Part shown: piece by piece, positions 36,857 through 46,266 of the stretch | Layout: each line of letters starts with the position of its first letter | Position numbering within the stretch: position 1 is the stretch's first letter | Source: Tychonema sp. LEGE 06208 | Lineage (GTDB): Bacteria; Cyanobacteriota; Cyanobacteriia; Cyanobacteriales; Microcoleaceae | DNA: 64,000 bases | Direction: 5' to 3' | NCBI RefSeq assembly: GCF_015207505.1 | Contig: NZ_JADEWT010000004.1 | Location: 1 to 64,000 of the forward strand | Translations under genes and position numbers: made by a program | The notes under the pieces: model-generated | The model's database searches: none | Told to the model about the DNA's origin: nothing | The model's input: the letters and a program-made list of their open reading frames with translations, nothing else

Positions 36857-37449
36857 TTCATCTACTGGAACCGTTGGGTTTTGAAATAATTGAGGCGACC
36901 AACGGTCAAGATTGTGTGAATAAAGCTCTAGAATTTCAACCGGATTGTATTTTGATTGATTTGGTGATGCCGGTGATGGACGGATTTGAAGCGATGCGGC
37001 AAATTCGGAAGTTGCCCCAACTGCAAAATGTGGTGGCAATCGGCACTTCTGCTAGTATTATGGAAGCGGAAAAGCAGGAAAGTCTATCAGTAGGATGCAA
37101 TGCTTTTATTCCCAAGCCGATCCGGGCTGAGGAACTTTTAAATTGCTTGCAAGTTCATTTGGGTTTAGAATGGATTTGCGAGGAGCTGCAATACCCGAAC
37201 GCGGAATCTGAAGTTTTTCACAACCAATCTCAAATTCAGCATGAAGAAATCATTGCTCCTCCGGCAGAGCAAATCGATTTACTCTTTGAATTAGCCATGA
37301 TGGGTGACTTAGGAGGTATTCAAAAACAAGCAGAAAAATTGGCACAACTTGATATTAAATATGTCTCTTTCGCCAACCATCTCAATCAATTAGCTAAAAA
37401 CTTTGAAGAAGAAAAAATTTTAGAATTTGTAGAAAAATACAGGAATTAG
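36820..37449 (+). CDS. Response-regulator receiver, detached from the upstream hybrid kinase
   Basis: 209 residues. Receiver domain at 1-120: acidic pocket Asp3-Asp4 (MADD), phospho-accepting Asp47 (CILIDLVMP), Lys in IPKPIRAEEL. The C-terminal 90 residues form helices (FELAMMGDLGGIQKQAEKL) seen after receivers of hybrid kinases. The ATG overlaps the last 37 bases of the giant kinase in another frame; a one-base loss next to it explains why the two are separate. It may still be made by overlap initiation. The next kinase starts 7 bp on, giving a likely three-gene operon. Confidence 0.85.
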   Translation: MADDRWENRSILIHLLEPLGFEIIEATNGQDCVNKALEFQPDCILIDLVMPVMDGFEAMRQIRKLPQLQNVVAIGTSASIMEAEKQESLSVGCNAFIPKPIRAEELLNCLQVHLGLEWICEELQYPNAESEVFHNQSQIQHEEIIAPPAEQIDLLFELAMMGDLGGIQKQAEKLAQLDIKYVSFANHLNQLAKNFEEEKILEFVEKYRN

Positions 37450-37456
37450 TAAAACT

Positions 37457-38953
37457 ATGAGCATCTTATCTTGGGAAGAAAGCGCAATTTTGATCGTTGA
37501 TGATAACCCGAATAATTTGGCATTGCTGTTTGATTTTTTGACGGAATCGGGATTTAAAGTGTTAGTGGCGCGGACGGGAGAGAGCGCGATCAAAAAAGCT
37601 GAATACTCGCTGCCAGATTTGATTTTGTTGGACGTGCTAATGCCGGGAATTGACGGTTTTGAAACTTGCCGGCGTTTGAAGGCTGGCGATTTGACCAAAG
37701 AGATTCCGGTGATTTTTATGACGGCGCTGAATGAGACGGAAGATAAGGTAAAGGGATTTAGTTTAGGGGCTGTTGATTACGTTACTAAGCCGATTCAAAA
37801 TGAAGAAGTTTTAGCTCGCGCTAAAGCGCATTTGAGCGTCTGCAAGCTGACTCAAAAACTTCAGCAGCAAAATGTGCAGATGGAGCAGGAAATTGTCGAT
37901 CGCAAACAAGCTCAAATTAAGCTGGAACAACTGGCTGCTGAGTTGGAACAACGGGTGGACGATCGCACGGTGCAACTTTCTCAAGCCAACCTGCAGCTAC
38001 AAGCAGAGGTTAACCACAGGCAACAAATACAGGAAAATTTGCAGAAGTCCCTGCACGATCTCAAGCACGCTCAATCGCTATTAATTCAAAGCGAAAAAAT
38101 GTCGGCTTTGGGGCAAATGGTAGCAGGAATTGCTCACGAAATTAACAATCCGGTGAATTTTATCTGCGGCAATCTCAATTACGTTCGCGATTATGCTGAA
38201 GATATTCTCAAGGTGCTGGAACTTTACCAACAGCACTATCCCGCTCCGGCACCGGAAATCACATCAACAGCAGAAGCCGTGGAGCTAGAATTCATCCAGG
38301 AAGATTTGATGAAAATACTCAGCTCGATGCAGATAGGGGGCGATCGCATTCGCGAGATAATTCTGTCTCTGCGGTATTTTTCGCGGCAAGAAGGGCGAGA
38401 AATGGAGTTGATTGATATTCATGAAGGTATCGACAGCACGCTGATGATTTTGCACAATCGGCTGAAATTTAAGGCGAACCGTCCCGCGATTGAAGTTATT
38501 AAAGAGTATGACCCCAATTTAAAAAATGTAGAGTGCTGCGGCGGGGAAATCAATCAGGTATTTATGAATATTTTAGCTAATGCGATCGATGCGATAGAAG
38601 AATCCTGCAGTGAAAAAAACTTCGAGGAAATTAAAGCAAATCCCTACGTGATTCGGATTTGTACGAAAGTCAGCAACTCCAACACAGCAATCATTAAAAT
38701 TTATGACAGCGGGCCGGGAATGAGCGAGGAGTTGTGCGATCGTATTTTTGACCCATTTTTTACCACAAAGGCGATCGGCAAAGGTACCGGAATCGGCTTG
38801 TCAATTAGCTGGCACATTGTCACAGAAAAGCACGGCGGCAGTTTGCAGTGTTGTTCGACACCAGGCCAAGGAACAGAATTTGCGATCGAACTTCCAATCC
38901 GACAAAAAGCGCGACAAATGGCGGCCTCCGGTGTCCAAATTGGAGGCTGCTAA
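37457..38953 (+). CDS. Response regulator-histidine kinase
   Basis: 498 residues. N-terminal receiver with VDD at 14-16, Asp59 in LILLDVLMPG and Lys in VTKPIQ; a long coiled coil (about 130-210); HisKA with His227 in AGIAHEINNPVNF; HATPase with NAIDAIEE, YDSGPGMSE and GTGIGLSIS. Because its receiver is N-terminal it probably receives phosphate from a partner, plausibly the giant kinase upstream, and then signals through its own kinase. The kinase core is closely related to that of the phytochrome at 25642, whose equivalent His is Tyr. Confidence 0.93.
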   Translation: MSILSWEESAILIVDDNPNNLALLFDFLTESGFKVLVARTGESAIKKAEYSLPDLILLDVLMPGIDGFETCRRLKAGDLTKEIPVIFMTALNETEDKVKGFSLGAVDYVTKPIQNEEVLARAKAHLSVCKLTQKLQQQNVQMEQEIVDRKQAQIKLEQLAAELEQRVDDRTVQLSQANLQLQAEVNHRQQIQENLQKSLHDLKHAQSLLIQSEKMSALGQMVAGIAHEINNPVNFICGNLNYVRDYAEDILKVLELYQQHYPAPAPEITSTAEAVELEFIQEDLMKILSSMQIGGDRIREIILSLRYFSRQEGREMELIDIHEGIDSTLMILHNRLKFKANRPAIEVIKEYDPNLKNVECCGGEINQVFMNILANAIDAIEESCSEKNFEEIKANPYVIRICTKVSNSNTAIIKIYDSGPGMSEELCDRIFDPFFTTKAIGKGTGIGLSISWHIVTEKHGGSLQCCSTPGQGTEFAIELPIRQKARQMAASGVQIGGC

Positions 38954-39015
38954 CCAATCGCAGATTAGACATCTTGCATTCATACCATATCCGGTCAATG
39001 ACCATAACGAAAGCC

Positions 39016-39049
39016 GTTCGTAGTGCGGACAGTCGTCCGCATTACGAAC
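39016..39049. repeat. Hairpin repeat gttcgtagtgcggac
   Basis: Arms ttcgtagtgcggac and gtccgcattacgaa around agtc. Related hairpins occur at 11385, 23370 and 45410-45505. Located after the kinase gene at 37457; may serve as a terminator although no T run follows. Confidence 0.75.
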
Positions 39050-39156
39050 CTTGAAAATATCGGCATTGAAAGAGCATTGCATCGGCCTTCAATCTGCGTT
39101 TTACCTATTAATCAAATATTTAGGCAACTGCTCCCCTAGAGTAACAACAAATAAAC

Positions 39157-39582
39157 CTATAAATCCGGCCTCTCCTGATAATCTTCCGCAGAACTTGGGT
39201 CTAATTCCCACCGACTTTCATCTCGATGTTCCAACATATCTGTTGTGTGCAAAATAGCTCCGTCCGCCATTTCAATGCCCGCTGCAGCTCCGAGTTCGTC
39301 AACCATATCTTGGTCGGGAGTTGGAGCGCTTCCCCCCACCAATTCCTCGCCAGTCGCACGTTCTTGTTCCGCCGCCGCAACCTCGCCATCGTCGCCGCTG
39401 AGTTGGGAACTGCTCGAACCGTATTCCGAACCGCTGTCGTTCAAGGTTGTGATTTCATATTGCTTCAATCCCGGTTCAACGATAACGCCAGTGCCGTAAG
39501 ATTCAGTAATTTCTTGAGGCAAATCGCTGGAATTCTCGCGCTCTTCAGTTGCTTGTTCAGCTCGTTTATTTGGCTGTGCCAT
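39157..39582 (-). CDS. DUF6335-like acidic protein
   Basis: 141 residues, strongly acidic and Ser/Gly-rich, with the blocks GTGVIVEPGLKQYEITTLND, SAPTPDQDMVDELGAAAGIEM and LEHRDESRWELDPSSAEDYQER that recur in a cyanobacterial family I place as DUF6335. Function is unknown. No signal peptide or membrane segment. Single-gene unit, opposite to its left neighbour. Confidence 0.75.
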   Translation of the reverse strand: MAQPNKRAEQATEERENSSDLPQEITESYGTGVIVEPGLKQYEITTLNDSGSEYGSSSSQLSGDDGEVAAAEQERATGEELVGGSAPTPDQDMVDELGAAAGIEMADGAILHTTDMLEHRDESRWELDPSSAEDYQERPDL

Positions 39583-39746
39583 GATATCTACTCCAGATTT
39601 TTTTGGATTTTATTCAATAGTTGGAACTTTTGCTATTGGCTTTATCTTAATTGTTATTAATTGCCAACTGCTGTAATTAATTGCAACTATAACTGTTTTT
39701 ATTTTTTTTAGCTTCTATCCCAAGAAATATCTTGATTTGGCTCGGC

Positions 39747-39878
39747 TATAGCGGTTCGATCGCGTTGTGAGGTATGCCCAATCCCTCCGCTTCGCTCCGC
39801 CCTGCGCGGGCCACGGAGCCCCATCCCTCCGCTTCGCTCCGCCCGACAGCACCTCATATGAGAGATCGAAATGCTATA
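39747..39878. mobile_element. Fold-back (MITE-like) element, copy A
   Basis: 132 bp bounded by tatagcggttcgatc and, inverted, tatagcatttcgatc, with inner tgaggt/acctca. Inside, atccctccgcttcgctccgc occurs twice. Two more elements with the same ends are at 47300-47396 and 49833-49899. Confidence 0.75.
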
Positions 39879-39898
39879 TTTCATTGGGAATACAAAAA

Positions 39899-39931
39899 AC
39901 ATCGCCCTTTCCAATGGGCGATGCTTTTTCT
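39899..39931 (-). terminator. Bidirectional rho-independent terminator
   Basis: Stem catcgccc (39900-39907) / gggcgatg (39916-39923), with an A run on the left giving a T tail for the - strand gene at 39946 and a short T run on the right for + transcripts. Confidence 0.75.
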
Positions 39932-39945
39932 AAGTAGCGCTAACT

Positions 39946-40152
39946 CTATTCGGGAAAATCAGGAATTACCCATTTGGGAGGTTCCGTCCGTTTCCTTCTG
40001 ATCGCTTCCTCTGCCATTTCCAGCATTTTGTCGAGAGAGGTATTTTCAATAAAGTTTGACGTTGCCGCCGCGTATTCTCGCTTCGGGCACTTGTCGCCCA
40101 AAACGCAGCCATTGACGCAAGCTACAGCACAATCGACAGTGTTCTCCACCAT
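39946..40152 (-). CDS. Small cysteine-rich protein of unknown function
   Basis: 68 residues. Four cysteines near the N-terminus (Cys8, 12, 16, 23; DCAVACVNGCVLGDKC) suggest a small metal or iron-sulphur site; the rest is a charged helix ending PPKWVIPDFPE. A terminator lies 15 bp after the stop, supporting a real gene. Function not recognised. Confidence 0.7.
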   Translation of the reverse strand: MVENTVDCAVACVNGCVLGDKCPKREYAAATSNFIENTSLDKMLEMAEEAIRRKRTEPPKWVIPDFPE

Positions 40153-40738
40153 AACTTTTTTCCTTTCACGGTTCCAACAACAAGCAGGCAGATGCTCTTG
40201 GTGAATTTGTCAAGAGACTGCCCTTTGTCTTCATTTTACTTTACAAATAGTCGTTAATGTCGATCGCCCGGACAAAACTGTTTTGACACTCAGGGCGCGT
40301 GAATGCACTCCTGATTCTTGGCTCTACGAACGACTTTAAAACCCACTATCCACAGCGGCAATGCTTAAACCAATTAACCGTGCAGTAGCACCAATTAACG
40401 AGCCTAACTTAGTGAATCTCAGAGAGTCTATCTCCCCAAGCGTAGTAGGATACGAACCTACTGTTTGGGCGTGCCCCGCCCTACACTTCCTGTCAAAAGT
40501 ATTACTTCTCTGATGGTGGGATGTTATTTTTTAATCCCTAGCTGTTTTAAGAGTTTTCGCCGCTCTTTGCCCAAAATTTGACGCCTAAAAGTGTGTCTCT
40601 CAACCGTTTCACGATGGCGAAGGAGTTCAACCTTGACAATTATTATAATCATAGCACCTTAAAAGTCGTCAAGCTGATCGTGGGGTTTTAGCCCCAAATT
40701 TCTGATAAAATCAAAGCAACCTACCGAATCAGCCGATT
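40153..40738. other. Mostly gene-free stretch
   Basis: 586 bp. It holds a dispersed-repeat remnant (40444-40490, tacgaacctactgtttgggc and ccccgccctac) and one possible tiny gene listed at 40524. No clear promoter for the gene at 40739. Confidence 0.5.
40524..40652 (-). CDS. Possible 42-residue basic protein
   Basis: A short frame encoding a Lys/Arg-rich helix (RHTFRRQILGKERRKLLKQL, ends GIKK). It could be a small RNA-binding protein, or the remnant of a larger gene. There is no ribosome-binding site and no family is recognised. Confidence 0.25.
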   Translation of the reverse strand: MIIIIVKVELLRHRETVERHTFRRQILGKERRKLLKQLGIKK

Positions 40739-41152
40739 ATGAGCAATTTTCTGCGCCGCTTAAAACTTTTACCTTGGCGAGAAATGCTGCAAATTGCCGC
40801 CCTCGTCAACTCAATCGTGATTGGAGTTGAGCTATTTTTAGCCTGGGGTTTCACGCAATCGCGCGCAATCCGCAACGTCGTGACGCTTCTCTACGGCTCC
40901 TCCCTCGGAATATTGATACCTTTCGTTGCCGCAGTGGGAATGGGAGCTTTAGCAGTGTACTTTTTAGAGCATTGGCACCAGCAATATTTGCTCAATAAAA
41001 TTAATTTGTGGGTTTTAGTTTTGTGCGTGCTATTCGGTTTGCTGTTAAAGTCATTTCTGCCCATACCTCCTTTGTTAGCAAGTTTATCGGAAGCCTCACT
41101 AATCGGAATTACGGTGGGAGTTTTTTGGAAAGGCAGGCCTTATTGGCGATAG
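40739..41152 (+). CDS. Membrane protein of unknown function
   Basis: 137 residues with four predicted membrane helices (about 17-36, 50-75, 90-108, 115-130). The end FWKGRPYWR and the N-terminal amphipathic RRLKLLPWREML are notable. No motif links it to a function. Followed by STRR repeats. Confidence 0.75.
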   Translation: MSNFLRRLKLLPWREMLQIAALVNSIVIGVELFLAWGFTQSRAIRNVVTLLYGSSLGILIPFVAAVGMGALAVYFLEHWHQQYLLNKINLWVLVLCVLFGLLLKSFLPIPPLLASLSEASLIGITVGVFWKGRPYWR

Positions 41153-41155
41153 TTT

Positions 41156-41458
41156 TTAGTCAGTTGTCAGTTGTTAGTTGTCAGTAGGCAGTAGGCAGTT
41201 GTTAGTTGTCAGTTGTTAGTTGTCATTAGTCATTAGTCATTAGTCATCAGGAAGAGGGAATTTATTGCTTTAAGCAGTTATTGTAAAATGTGCATTTAGC
41301 ACCCTACAATAACTGTCAATATCGGTAAAAACCCCGGTTTCTTTGATCTCATTAGTAGGGTGCGTCATCAGAGAAAACCATAGCTTTTTGTACTAAACCT
41401 AAAAAATACGCACCCTACAATGACTACTGACTACTGACTACTGACTACTTCCTTCTAA
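41156..41458. repeat. Repeat-filled intergenic region
   Basis: 41156-41245 holds gtcagtt/gttagtt and cattagt heptamers. 41275-41420 holds a fold-back pair (gcaccctacaat on the left; agtagggtgcgtc and gcaccctacaat on the right). 41418-41450 holds ctgacta repeats. No gene is seen. Confidence 0.8.
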
Positions 41459-42985
41459 TTATGGCAGCCAAAAATCGGGAAGAAAAGTATTAGTCAAACT
41501 GCGAGCAAACTGATTAATCTGTCTCCCAACTTGAATGTGTGGCTCATCAGCCTCTACAGGAATAATGGCCGCTTTTTTGCCAATTCCGAAACGCGAAATT
41601 ACCAAATTTGCCGCCTCCAAACCAGTAACATAAGCCTTTTCCTGCGACCAAGAACCGTGACGGGTAACAACCCAATCGCCGCTCATAAATACATTATCAT
41701 AACTTGTTACCGCCGGCAACAAATACTGATAACTTCCCGGTGCAAAATGCGTCACCGCCCGCGACAAGCGAATCGCGCTGCTGTCAATTACTTTTGCATC
41801 CCGAAAAGCGGGAATACAAGTCGCTAAATCCCGCTGCACTAAAGCAACAATTTCCTCATCTTTCAGGGGAATTAATTGATTGGCGTGATAAAAGTCAGCT
41901 TCGACAACTGTTCCCGGTTCCGCTCGGAATTCGTCGTGCAAAGCATTCAAATCAAAAAATGTCCAACCCGTAGTTGAACTAAATCCAAAACAGGCATTTG
42001 AAGGTAGCGGAATGTTAATTTTTCTGTCAAACCAGAGACGGACAGCTAACACGTCAACAGCACCCAAATTCATTACGTCCCTAAATTCTTGGCGGCTTTG
42101 CAAAGCGGGGCTGGTGCTAATAATTTTTTGCATTCCAGTAACGCCAACTGCAAAAATAATTGCATCTGCCTCGAAGGTTTTATCGCCACAAACCACGCCT
42201 GTAGCTCGGTTGTTGCTATCAACGATTAAATCAGTAACTCGTTGATTTGTCAATACTTTAGCGCCGATTTTTTCCACGCGATCGACCCAGGGTCGAAAGA
42301 TTTTTTCCCCGACAGTACCGCAACACCAAACTACATCAAAATCCGCTTGGTGTGCTAAGATGAAATAATAAAGCATTCCCAAAGCTGCGGCGGCAGAACA
42401 TTGTTCTCCTGGTGCAAATAAACCTACTAATAACATCGGCTCGAAGGCATCGCGGTACAGCCTCGCAGAGACGCCAAACTGTTTGAACAATTCGCGGGCT
42501 GTAACGCGATCGTACCTGCGCCAAGCTGCGTCGGAGTTGTCGAAATCTAGGACGGCGTAGAGTAAAGGTAAGGCTGAAAGTCGATCGACTAATGGCAGTC
42601 TTTTAAATTTGGTGTAGAGAAAGGTTCCTAACGGTGTGGGAAGTCGCGGCTCGTCCTGAAATATTGGCGATTCTACTTCCAAGCCGGCGGGGGAATACTG
42701 ACAGGAACGAGTCCAAGGCGTAAACGGATCGAGTCCTAATTCCTTGACTAATGAAAAGATATTTTTGTAGGGATACCAGAAGCCGTGAATGCCTGCTTCT
42801 ACGGAACGCCCACCGGCGGTTTTCCACCCCGCAACTAAGCCTCCCGGCTGAGGGCCTGCTTCTAACAAAGTTACGTCGTAGCCTTGCTGGGCCAGGTGAT
42901 AGGTGGCTCCTAAACCGGCCCATCCTGCGCCGACGACGACTATTTTTGGGGCTGGCGATTCTGCTGACATTTTGTACCTCTTCAT
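41459..42985 (-). CDS. FAD-dependent oxidoreductase, phytoene-desaturase-like
   Basis: 508 residues (or 503 from Met6). N-terminal dinucleotide-binding GAGWAGLGA at 19-27 with the FAD acidic residue at LLEAG; PGGLVAGW follows, as in carotenoid desaturases and amine oxidases. C-terminal FAD motif FMSGDWVVTRHGSWSQEKAYVTGLEAA is the carotenoid-desaturase signature. The family includes zeta-carotene and phytoene desaturases and several unassigned cyanobacterial flavoproteins; nothing nearby fixes the substrate, so this could be a carotenoid or quinone-related enzyme. Confidence 0.88.
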   Translation of the reverse strand: MKRYKMSAESPAPKIVVVGAGWAGLGATYHLAQQGYDVTLLEAGPQPGGLVAGWKTAGGRSVEAGIHGFWYPYKNIFSLVKELGLDPFTPWTRSCQYSPAGLEVESPIFQDEPRLPTPLGTFLYTKFKRLPLVDRLSALPLLYAVLDFDNSDAAWRRYDRVTARELFKQFGVSARLYRDAFEPMLLVGLFAPGEQCSAAAALGMLYYFILAHQADFDVVWCCGTVGEKIFRPWVDRVEKIGAKVLTNQRVTDLIVDSNNRATGVVCGDKTFEADAIIFAVGVTGMQKIISTSPALQSRQEFRDVMNLGAVDVLAVRLWFDRKINIPLPSNACFGFSSTTGWTFFDLNALHDEFRAEPGTVVEADFYHANQLIPLKDEEIVALVQRDLATCIPAFRDAKVIDSSAIRLSRAVTHFAPGSYQYLLPAVTSYDNVFMSGDWVVTRHGSWSQEKAYVTGLEAANLVISRFGIGKKAAIIPVEADEPHIQVGRQINQFARSLTNTFLPDFWLP

Positions 42986-43153
42986 TTTTGATTTATGATG
43001 ACATAATTTATGAATAAAAGTGAAATATGCGATCGATTAGCTGAAAGTTATAGTGTTTTTTTGACGGTGGGAAATGTTATATTAAAACGTTAATGTTGGT
43101 TTTTTTGATAATTGAGATTCGAGTAAAATACACAAATTAAACGGGTTGTCAAT

Positions 43154-45373
43154 ATGCAATTAATTAATTATTTGACTGCTATTTTTGGGGTAATTTGGCA
43201 GAACAGCATTTTTCACTGGGCGGCGCTAATTTTGCTGGGCGTGGCTGTTTGGGGCGAGTATACTTCTGTGAAGCAATATCAGCGGTATCTGGGGGCGAAA
43301 AGCCGATCGACTTCTGATGCGATCGACTATTTGAGCTCGAAGTCAGACAGCGGTACATCAGGGGCGATCGCACTGCAGCAGCGGGAAACACCTGCAGATA
43401 CCTGGAAACTGCTGCTAGACTGGTTTAGCGAACACTTGGCGGGCGAAATTACCGCAGGCGGCGATGCTTACAGGGCGCAGGTAAAATCCGGGCGGTTTGT
43501 GTTGTTTCAGTATCCCGCAATTTTAGGGCGATCGGCACCTCGAAGTCAGTGGCGGTTTGTACCGAGCACCTTAGTCGCGCTGGGGGTTTTAGGTACATTT
43601 TACGGCATTCAAACCGGCTTGCAAGATGTTAACTTGGGTTCTTTGCAAGATACCAAAGAATTGCTACCGTCGATCGGCACGTTGCTGGAGGGAATGAAAA
43701 CAGCGTTTTCGACTTCTTTGATGGGTTTGGGCTCTTCTAGCATATTTACGCTTGTCTTGGCTTGGGGCGATCGCGCGCGCATTGCTAATCGCGATAATTT
43801 ACGCAATAAATTAGATAAAATCGCCAAATTACAAACCCCAGAACAAATATTTTCCCGCGCCAATTCTAGCGGCGATGTTGAAAGTGCGATCGCCCTTGCA
43901 ACCGAAACAATGAGAACCGGATTTGCTCAAATTGTTGAAGCCCAAAGCAATGTCAACTCCCAGGAACTCGGACAGCAAATCGGTTTAGCAATGGCCCCAG
44001 TTTTTCAAGATATTCGCCAAGAGTTATCCTTACTCAAACAAATTAAAGCCGACCAAGGCGAAGAGATATTAAACAACCTACTTTCAGGACTCCGCACCGA
44101 AGTAATCGAACCAGTAGTAGGGCGGTTAGATCAAAGCGCCCAGTTAACTCAATCAGCATCCGAAGCTGTCAGAGAACTCAAGAACGAATTGGGCGGAATA
44201 TCTTCTAGTTTAGCACAATCTATCCTGACAATTCAAACTTTCCAGCAAGATACATTAGTGCAGTTGCAGGAATTTGCCACCAACTTGCAGCAGATTTTAG
44301 GACAGTTTCAGACAGACACCCACGGCGTTTTGCAAGAAATGGCTACCGAAATGCGATCGGGAGTTGGAGAAAGTATTGAAGGCATGAAAGCCCAAAGAAC
44401 AGCATTCCAAGAAAGCGCCCAAGAAGCCGCCAACACCTTTAGAGGAATCCAAGATAACTTGCAAGCATCTCTCCACACTCAAGCAGCACAAGAAAAGGAA
44501 ATGCTAGAAGGAGTTGAAGCCAGAATGACCAATATTTTAAATGCCACCCACGCAGCTTTTCAAACTCAGTCAGATACCATTAAAGCAGTTGGCGATGAAG
44601 CTTCCGGACTGATGGACAAAGCGCGAGAAAATCTGGTTGGTAGTTTGCAAAATGTTGACACTATGCTGCAAAATACCCGCGTTACAGTCCAGGAAGAATT
44701 AGACAACTTCCGGGTTACATATCAATCCTCTCTCCAGCAATTCTTTACCGCACAAAACAACTTATTAGAAGGTACTTTAGGTAAACAGCAAAAAGGTTTA
44801 GCGCAGGTTGTACTGGGCTTGCAAAAAGTTTTTCAAGAAGAATCGCAGAAGCGCAAATTGATGTCGCAGCAAGTTGACGAAAGTATGGACAAAATTTTGA
44901 CAACAGCCGCAGAAGTGAGCCAGTTTGCTAATTCTGTGGGGTTGAATTCCAGCCAGCGTTTGGCACAGTTGCAGGAACTAGCGAAGATAACCGGACAAGA
45001 AGTGTTGCGGGTAGAAAGCGTGTATGAAAAAATGGCAAATCAGTTCAATGCCGAAGGGGAAAGGTTGCAAACTACCTATACAAGTTTGGTGAATCAATTA
45101 AATGCAGCTTTGCAAGCGGAACAAGAACAAGTGCGGCGGGTTGAGAGTGCGTATCAAAATATGAGCGATCAGTTCGATCGCGCGCTGCAGTCTGGTAACA
45201 ATCAATTAATTGGCTATTTGGAAAAAACTACGTCATCCCAGCACAAGTTTTTTGAAGAAGCGGATTCTTCGATGGCAAAAGTATGCAGCGGATTGCAAGA
45301 AAGTTCTGATGGTTTAATGCAGGTTGCTCATTATTTGGTGGCGGCGGCTGATAATTTGGGAACGAAGAAATAA
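43154..45373 (+). CDS. zorA: ZorA-like MotA/TolQ/ExbB-family ion channel with long tail
   Basis: 739 residues, close to the roughly 730 of E. coli ZorA. A membrane helix at about 14-34 is followed by the MotA/ExbB core: helices at about 136-158 (STLVALGVLGTFYGIQTGL) and 177-207 (GMKTAFSTSLMGLGSSSIF). The remaining 500 residues are helical coiled coil with no enzymatic motif, like the ZorA tail that reaches into the cytoplasm. ZorA5-ZorB2 forms a proton-driven motor in the Zorya anti-phage system. The next gene is a matching ZorB; the effector genes are absent. Confidence 0.82.
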   Translation: MQLINYLTAIFGVIWQNSIFHWAALILLGVAVWGEYTSVKQYQRYLGAKSRSTSDAIDYLSSKSDSGTSGAIALQQRETPADTWKLLLDWFSEHLAGEITAGGDAYRAQVKSGRFVLFQYPAILGRSAPRSQWRFVPSTLVALGVLGTFYGIQTGLQDVNLGSLQDTKELLPSIGTLLEGMKTAFSTSLMGLGSSSIFTLVLAWGDRARIANRDNLRNKLDKIAKLQTPEQIFSRANSSGDVESAIALATETMRTGFAQIVEAQSNVNSQELGQQIGLAMAPVFQDIRQELSLLKQIKADQGEEILNNLLSGLRTEVIEPVVGRLDQSAQLTQSASEAVRELKNELGGISSSLAQSILTIQTFQQDTLVQLQEFATNLQQILGQFQTDTHGVLQEMATEMRSGVGESIEGMKAQRTAFQESAQEAANTFRGIQDNLQASLHTQAAQEKEMLEGVEARMTNILNATHAAFQTQSDTIKAVGDEASGLMDKARENLVGSLQNVDTMLQNTRVTVQEELDNFRVTYQSSLQQFFTAQNNLLEGTLGKQQKGLAQVVLGLQKVFQEESQKRKLMSQQVDESMDKILTTAAEVSQFANSVGLNSSQRLAQLQELAKITGQEVLRVESVYEKMANQFNAEGERLQTTYTSLVNQLNAALQAEQEQVRRVESAYQNMSDQFDRALQSGNNQLIGYLEKTTSSQHKFFEEADSSMAKVCSGLQESSDGLMQVAHYLVAAADNLGTKK

Positions 45374-45522
45374 GCTATCAACAGTGAGGTTTGTATTTAG
45401 ACTTTACTCCTCATAAAGAAGGACTGAAGTTCTCATCCAGTTAGAGACTACGATCGCGCTTGGGATGATATTTAGAGGTTGAGGACTGAAGTCCTCACAA
45501 CAAACTAATTAACAGTGCAAAA
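45374..45522. repeat. Hairpin repeats between zorA and zorB
   Basis: ctcctcataaagaaggactgaagttctcat and gaggactgaagtcctcac are two related hairpin repeats in a 149-bp gap, of the same family as 39016. The gap is unusual for a motor-stator pair. Confidence 0.65.
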
Positions 45523-46266
45523 ATGAAAGATTTATCCGATTTAGATAATTCACCGGAAATAGAAGAAGAGGAAGATTCCAGCGTCTTGCTGTCCATCGGC
45601 GATTTAATGTCCGGCTTGCTGATGTTGTTCGCCCTCCTGTTCATCACCGTGCAAATTCAACTCAGCGAAAAGGTGAAAATGCTCGATGAAAAAATTCTTC
45701 AGGTGGAAAAACTGCGGCAGGAATTGCAGCAATATCAAAACGCATTTAAAGGATTACCGCAGATTATTGTCAATGCTTTAGAAGGGAAACTTGGAGACAA
45801 AGATATTTTTACAGTCGATCCCGGAACCGGAGATGTCAGTATTCGCGATCGCATTTTGTTTGATAATAACAGTTCGGTGCTCAAACCAGAAGGAAAAAAG
45901 TTTTTGCAAGCCTTCATTCCCATTTACAGCCAAGTCCTTTTTGCTAACCAACAGTTTGAAAAACAAATTTCTCGTGTTGTCATTGAAGGACATACCAGTT
46001 CTGCCGGTGCAGAACCAAAAAATCTGGAACTGAGTTTGCGGCGGGCTTTAGCTGTTTCTAATTATATGTTTTCCGAGGAGGTAAATTTTCCTAAAAAAGC
46101 CCAATTGCAGCAGAAAGTATTAGTTTCTGGGCGGGGAGAATTAGATGCGAATCCGAATCAAAATGCAGCGGGCGATCGCAAAGTAGTCTTCCGCTTCCAA
46201 TTCCGCCGCGAAAACTTGAATGTTGACTTAAACCGCCAATTACCATCCTCCGAAGGTAAAAAATGA
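45523..46266 (+). CDS. zorB: ZorB-like MotB/OmpA-domain stator protein
   Basis: 247 residues, close to E. coli ZorB (about 246). An acidic N-terminus precedes one membrane helix with the ion-carrying Asp27 (SIGDLMSGLLMLFALLFIT), a coiled coil (about 50-75) and an OmpA/MotB peptidoglycan-binding domain (about 110-235) with VVIEGHTSSAGAEPKNLELSLRRALAV and VSGRGELDANPNQN. It would anchor the ZorA channel to the cell wall. The stop overlaps the ATG of a 33-codon frame at 46263. Confidence 0.85.
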   Translation: MKDLSDLDNSPEIEEEEDSSVLLSIGDLMSGLLMLFALLFITVQIQLSEKVKMLDEKILQVEKLRQELQQYQNAFKGLPQIIVNALEGKLGDKDIFTVDPGTGDVSIRDRILFDNNSSVLKPEGKKFLQAFIPIYSQVLFANQQFEKQISRVVIEGHTSSAGAEPKNLELSLRRALAVSNYMFSEEVNFPKKAQLQQKVLVSGRGELDANPNQNAAGDRKVVFRFQFRRENLNVDLNRQLPSSEGKK

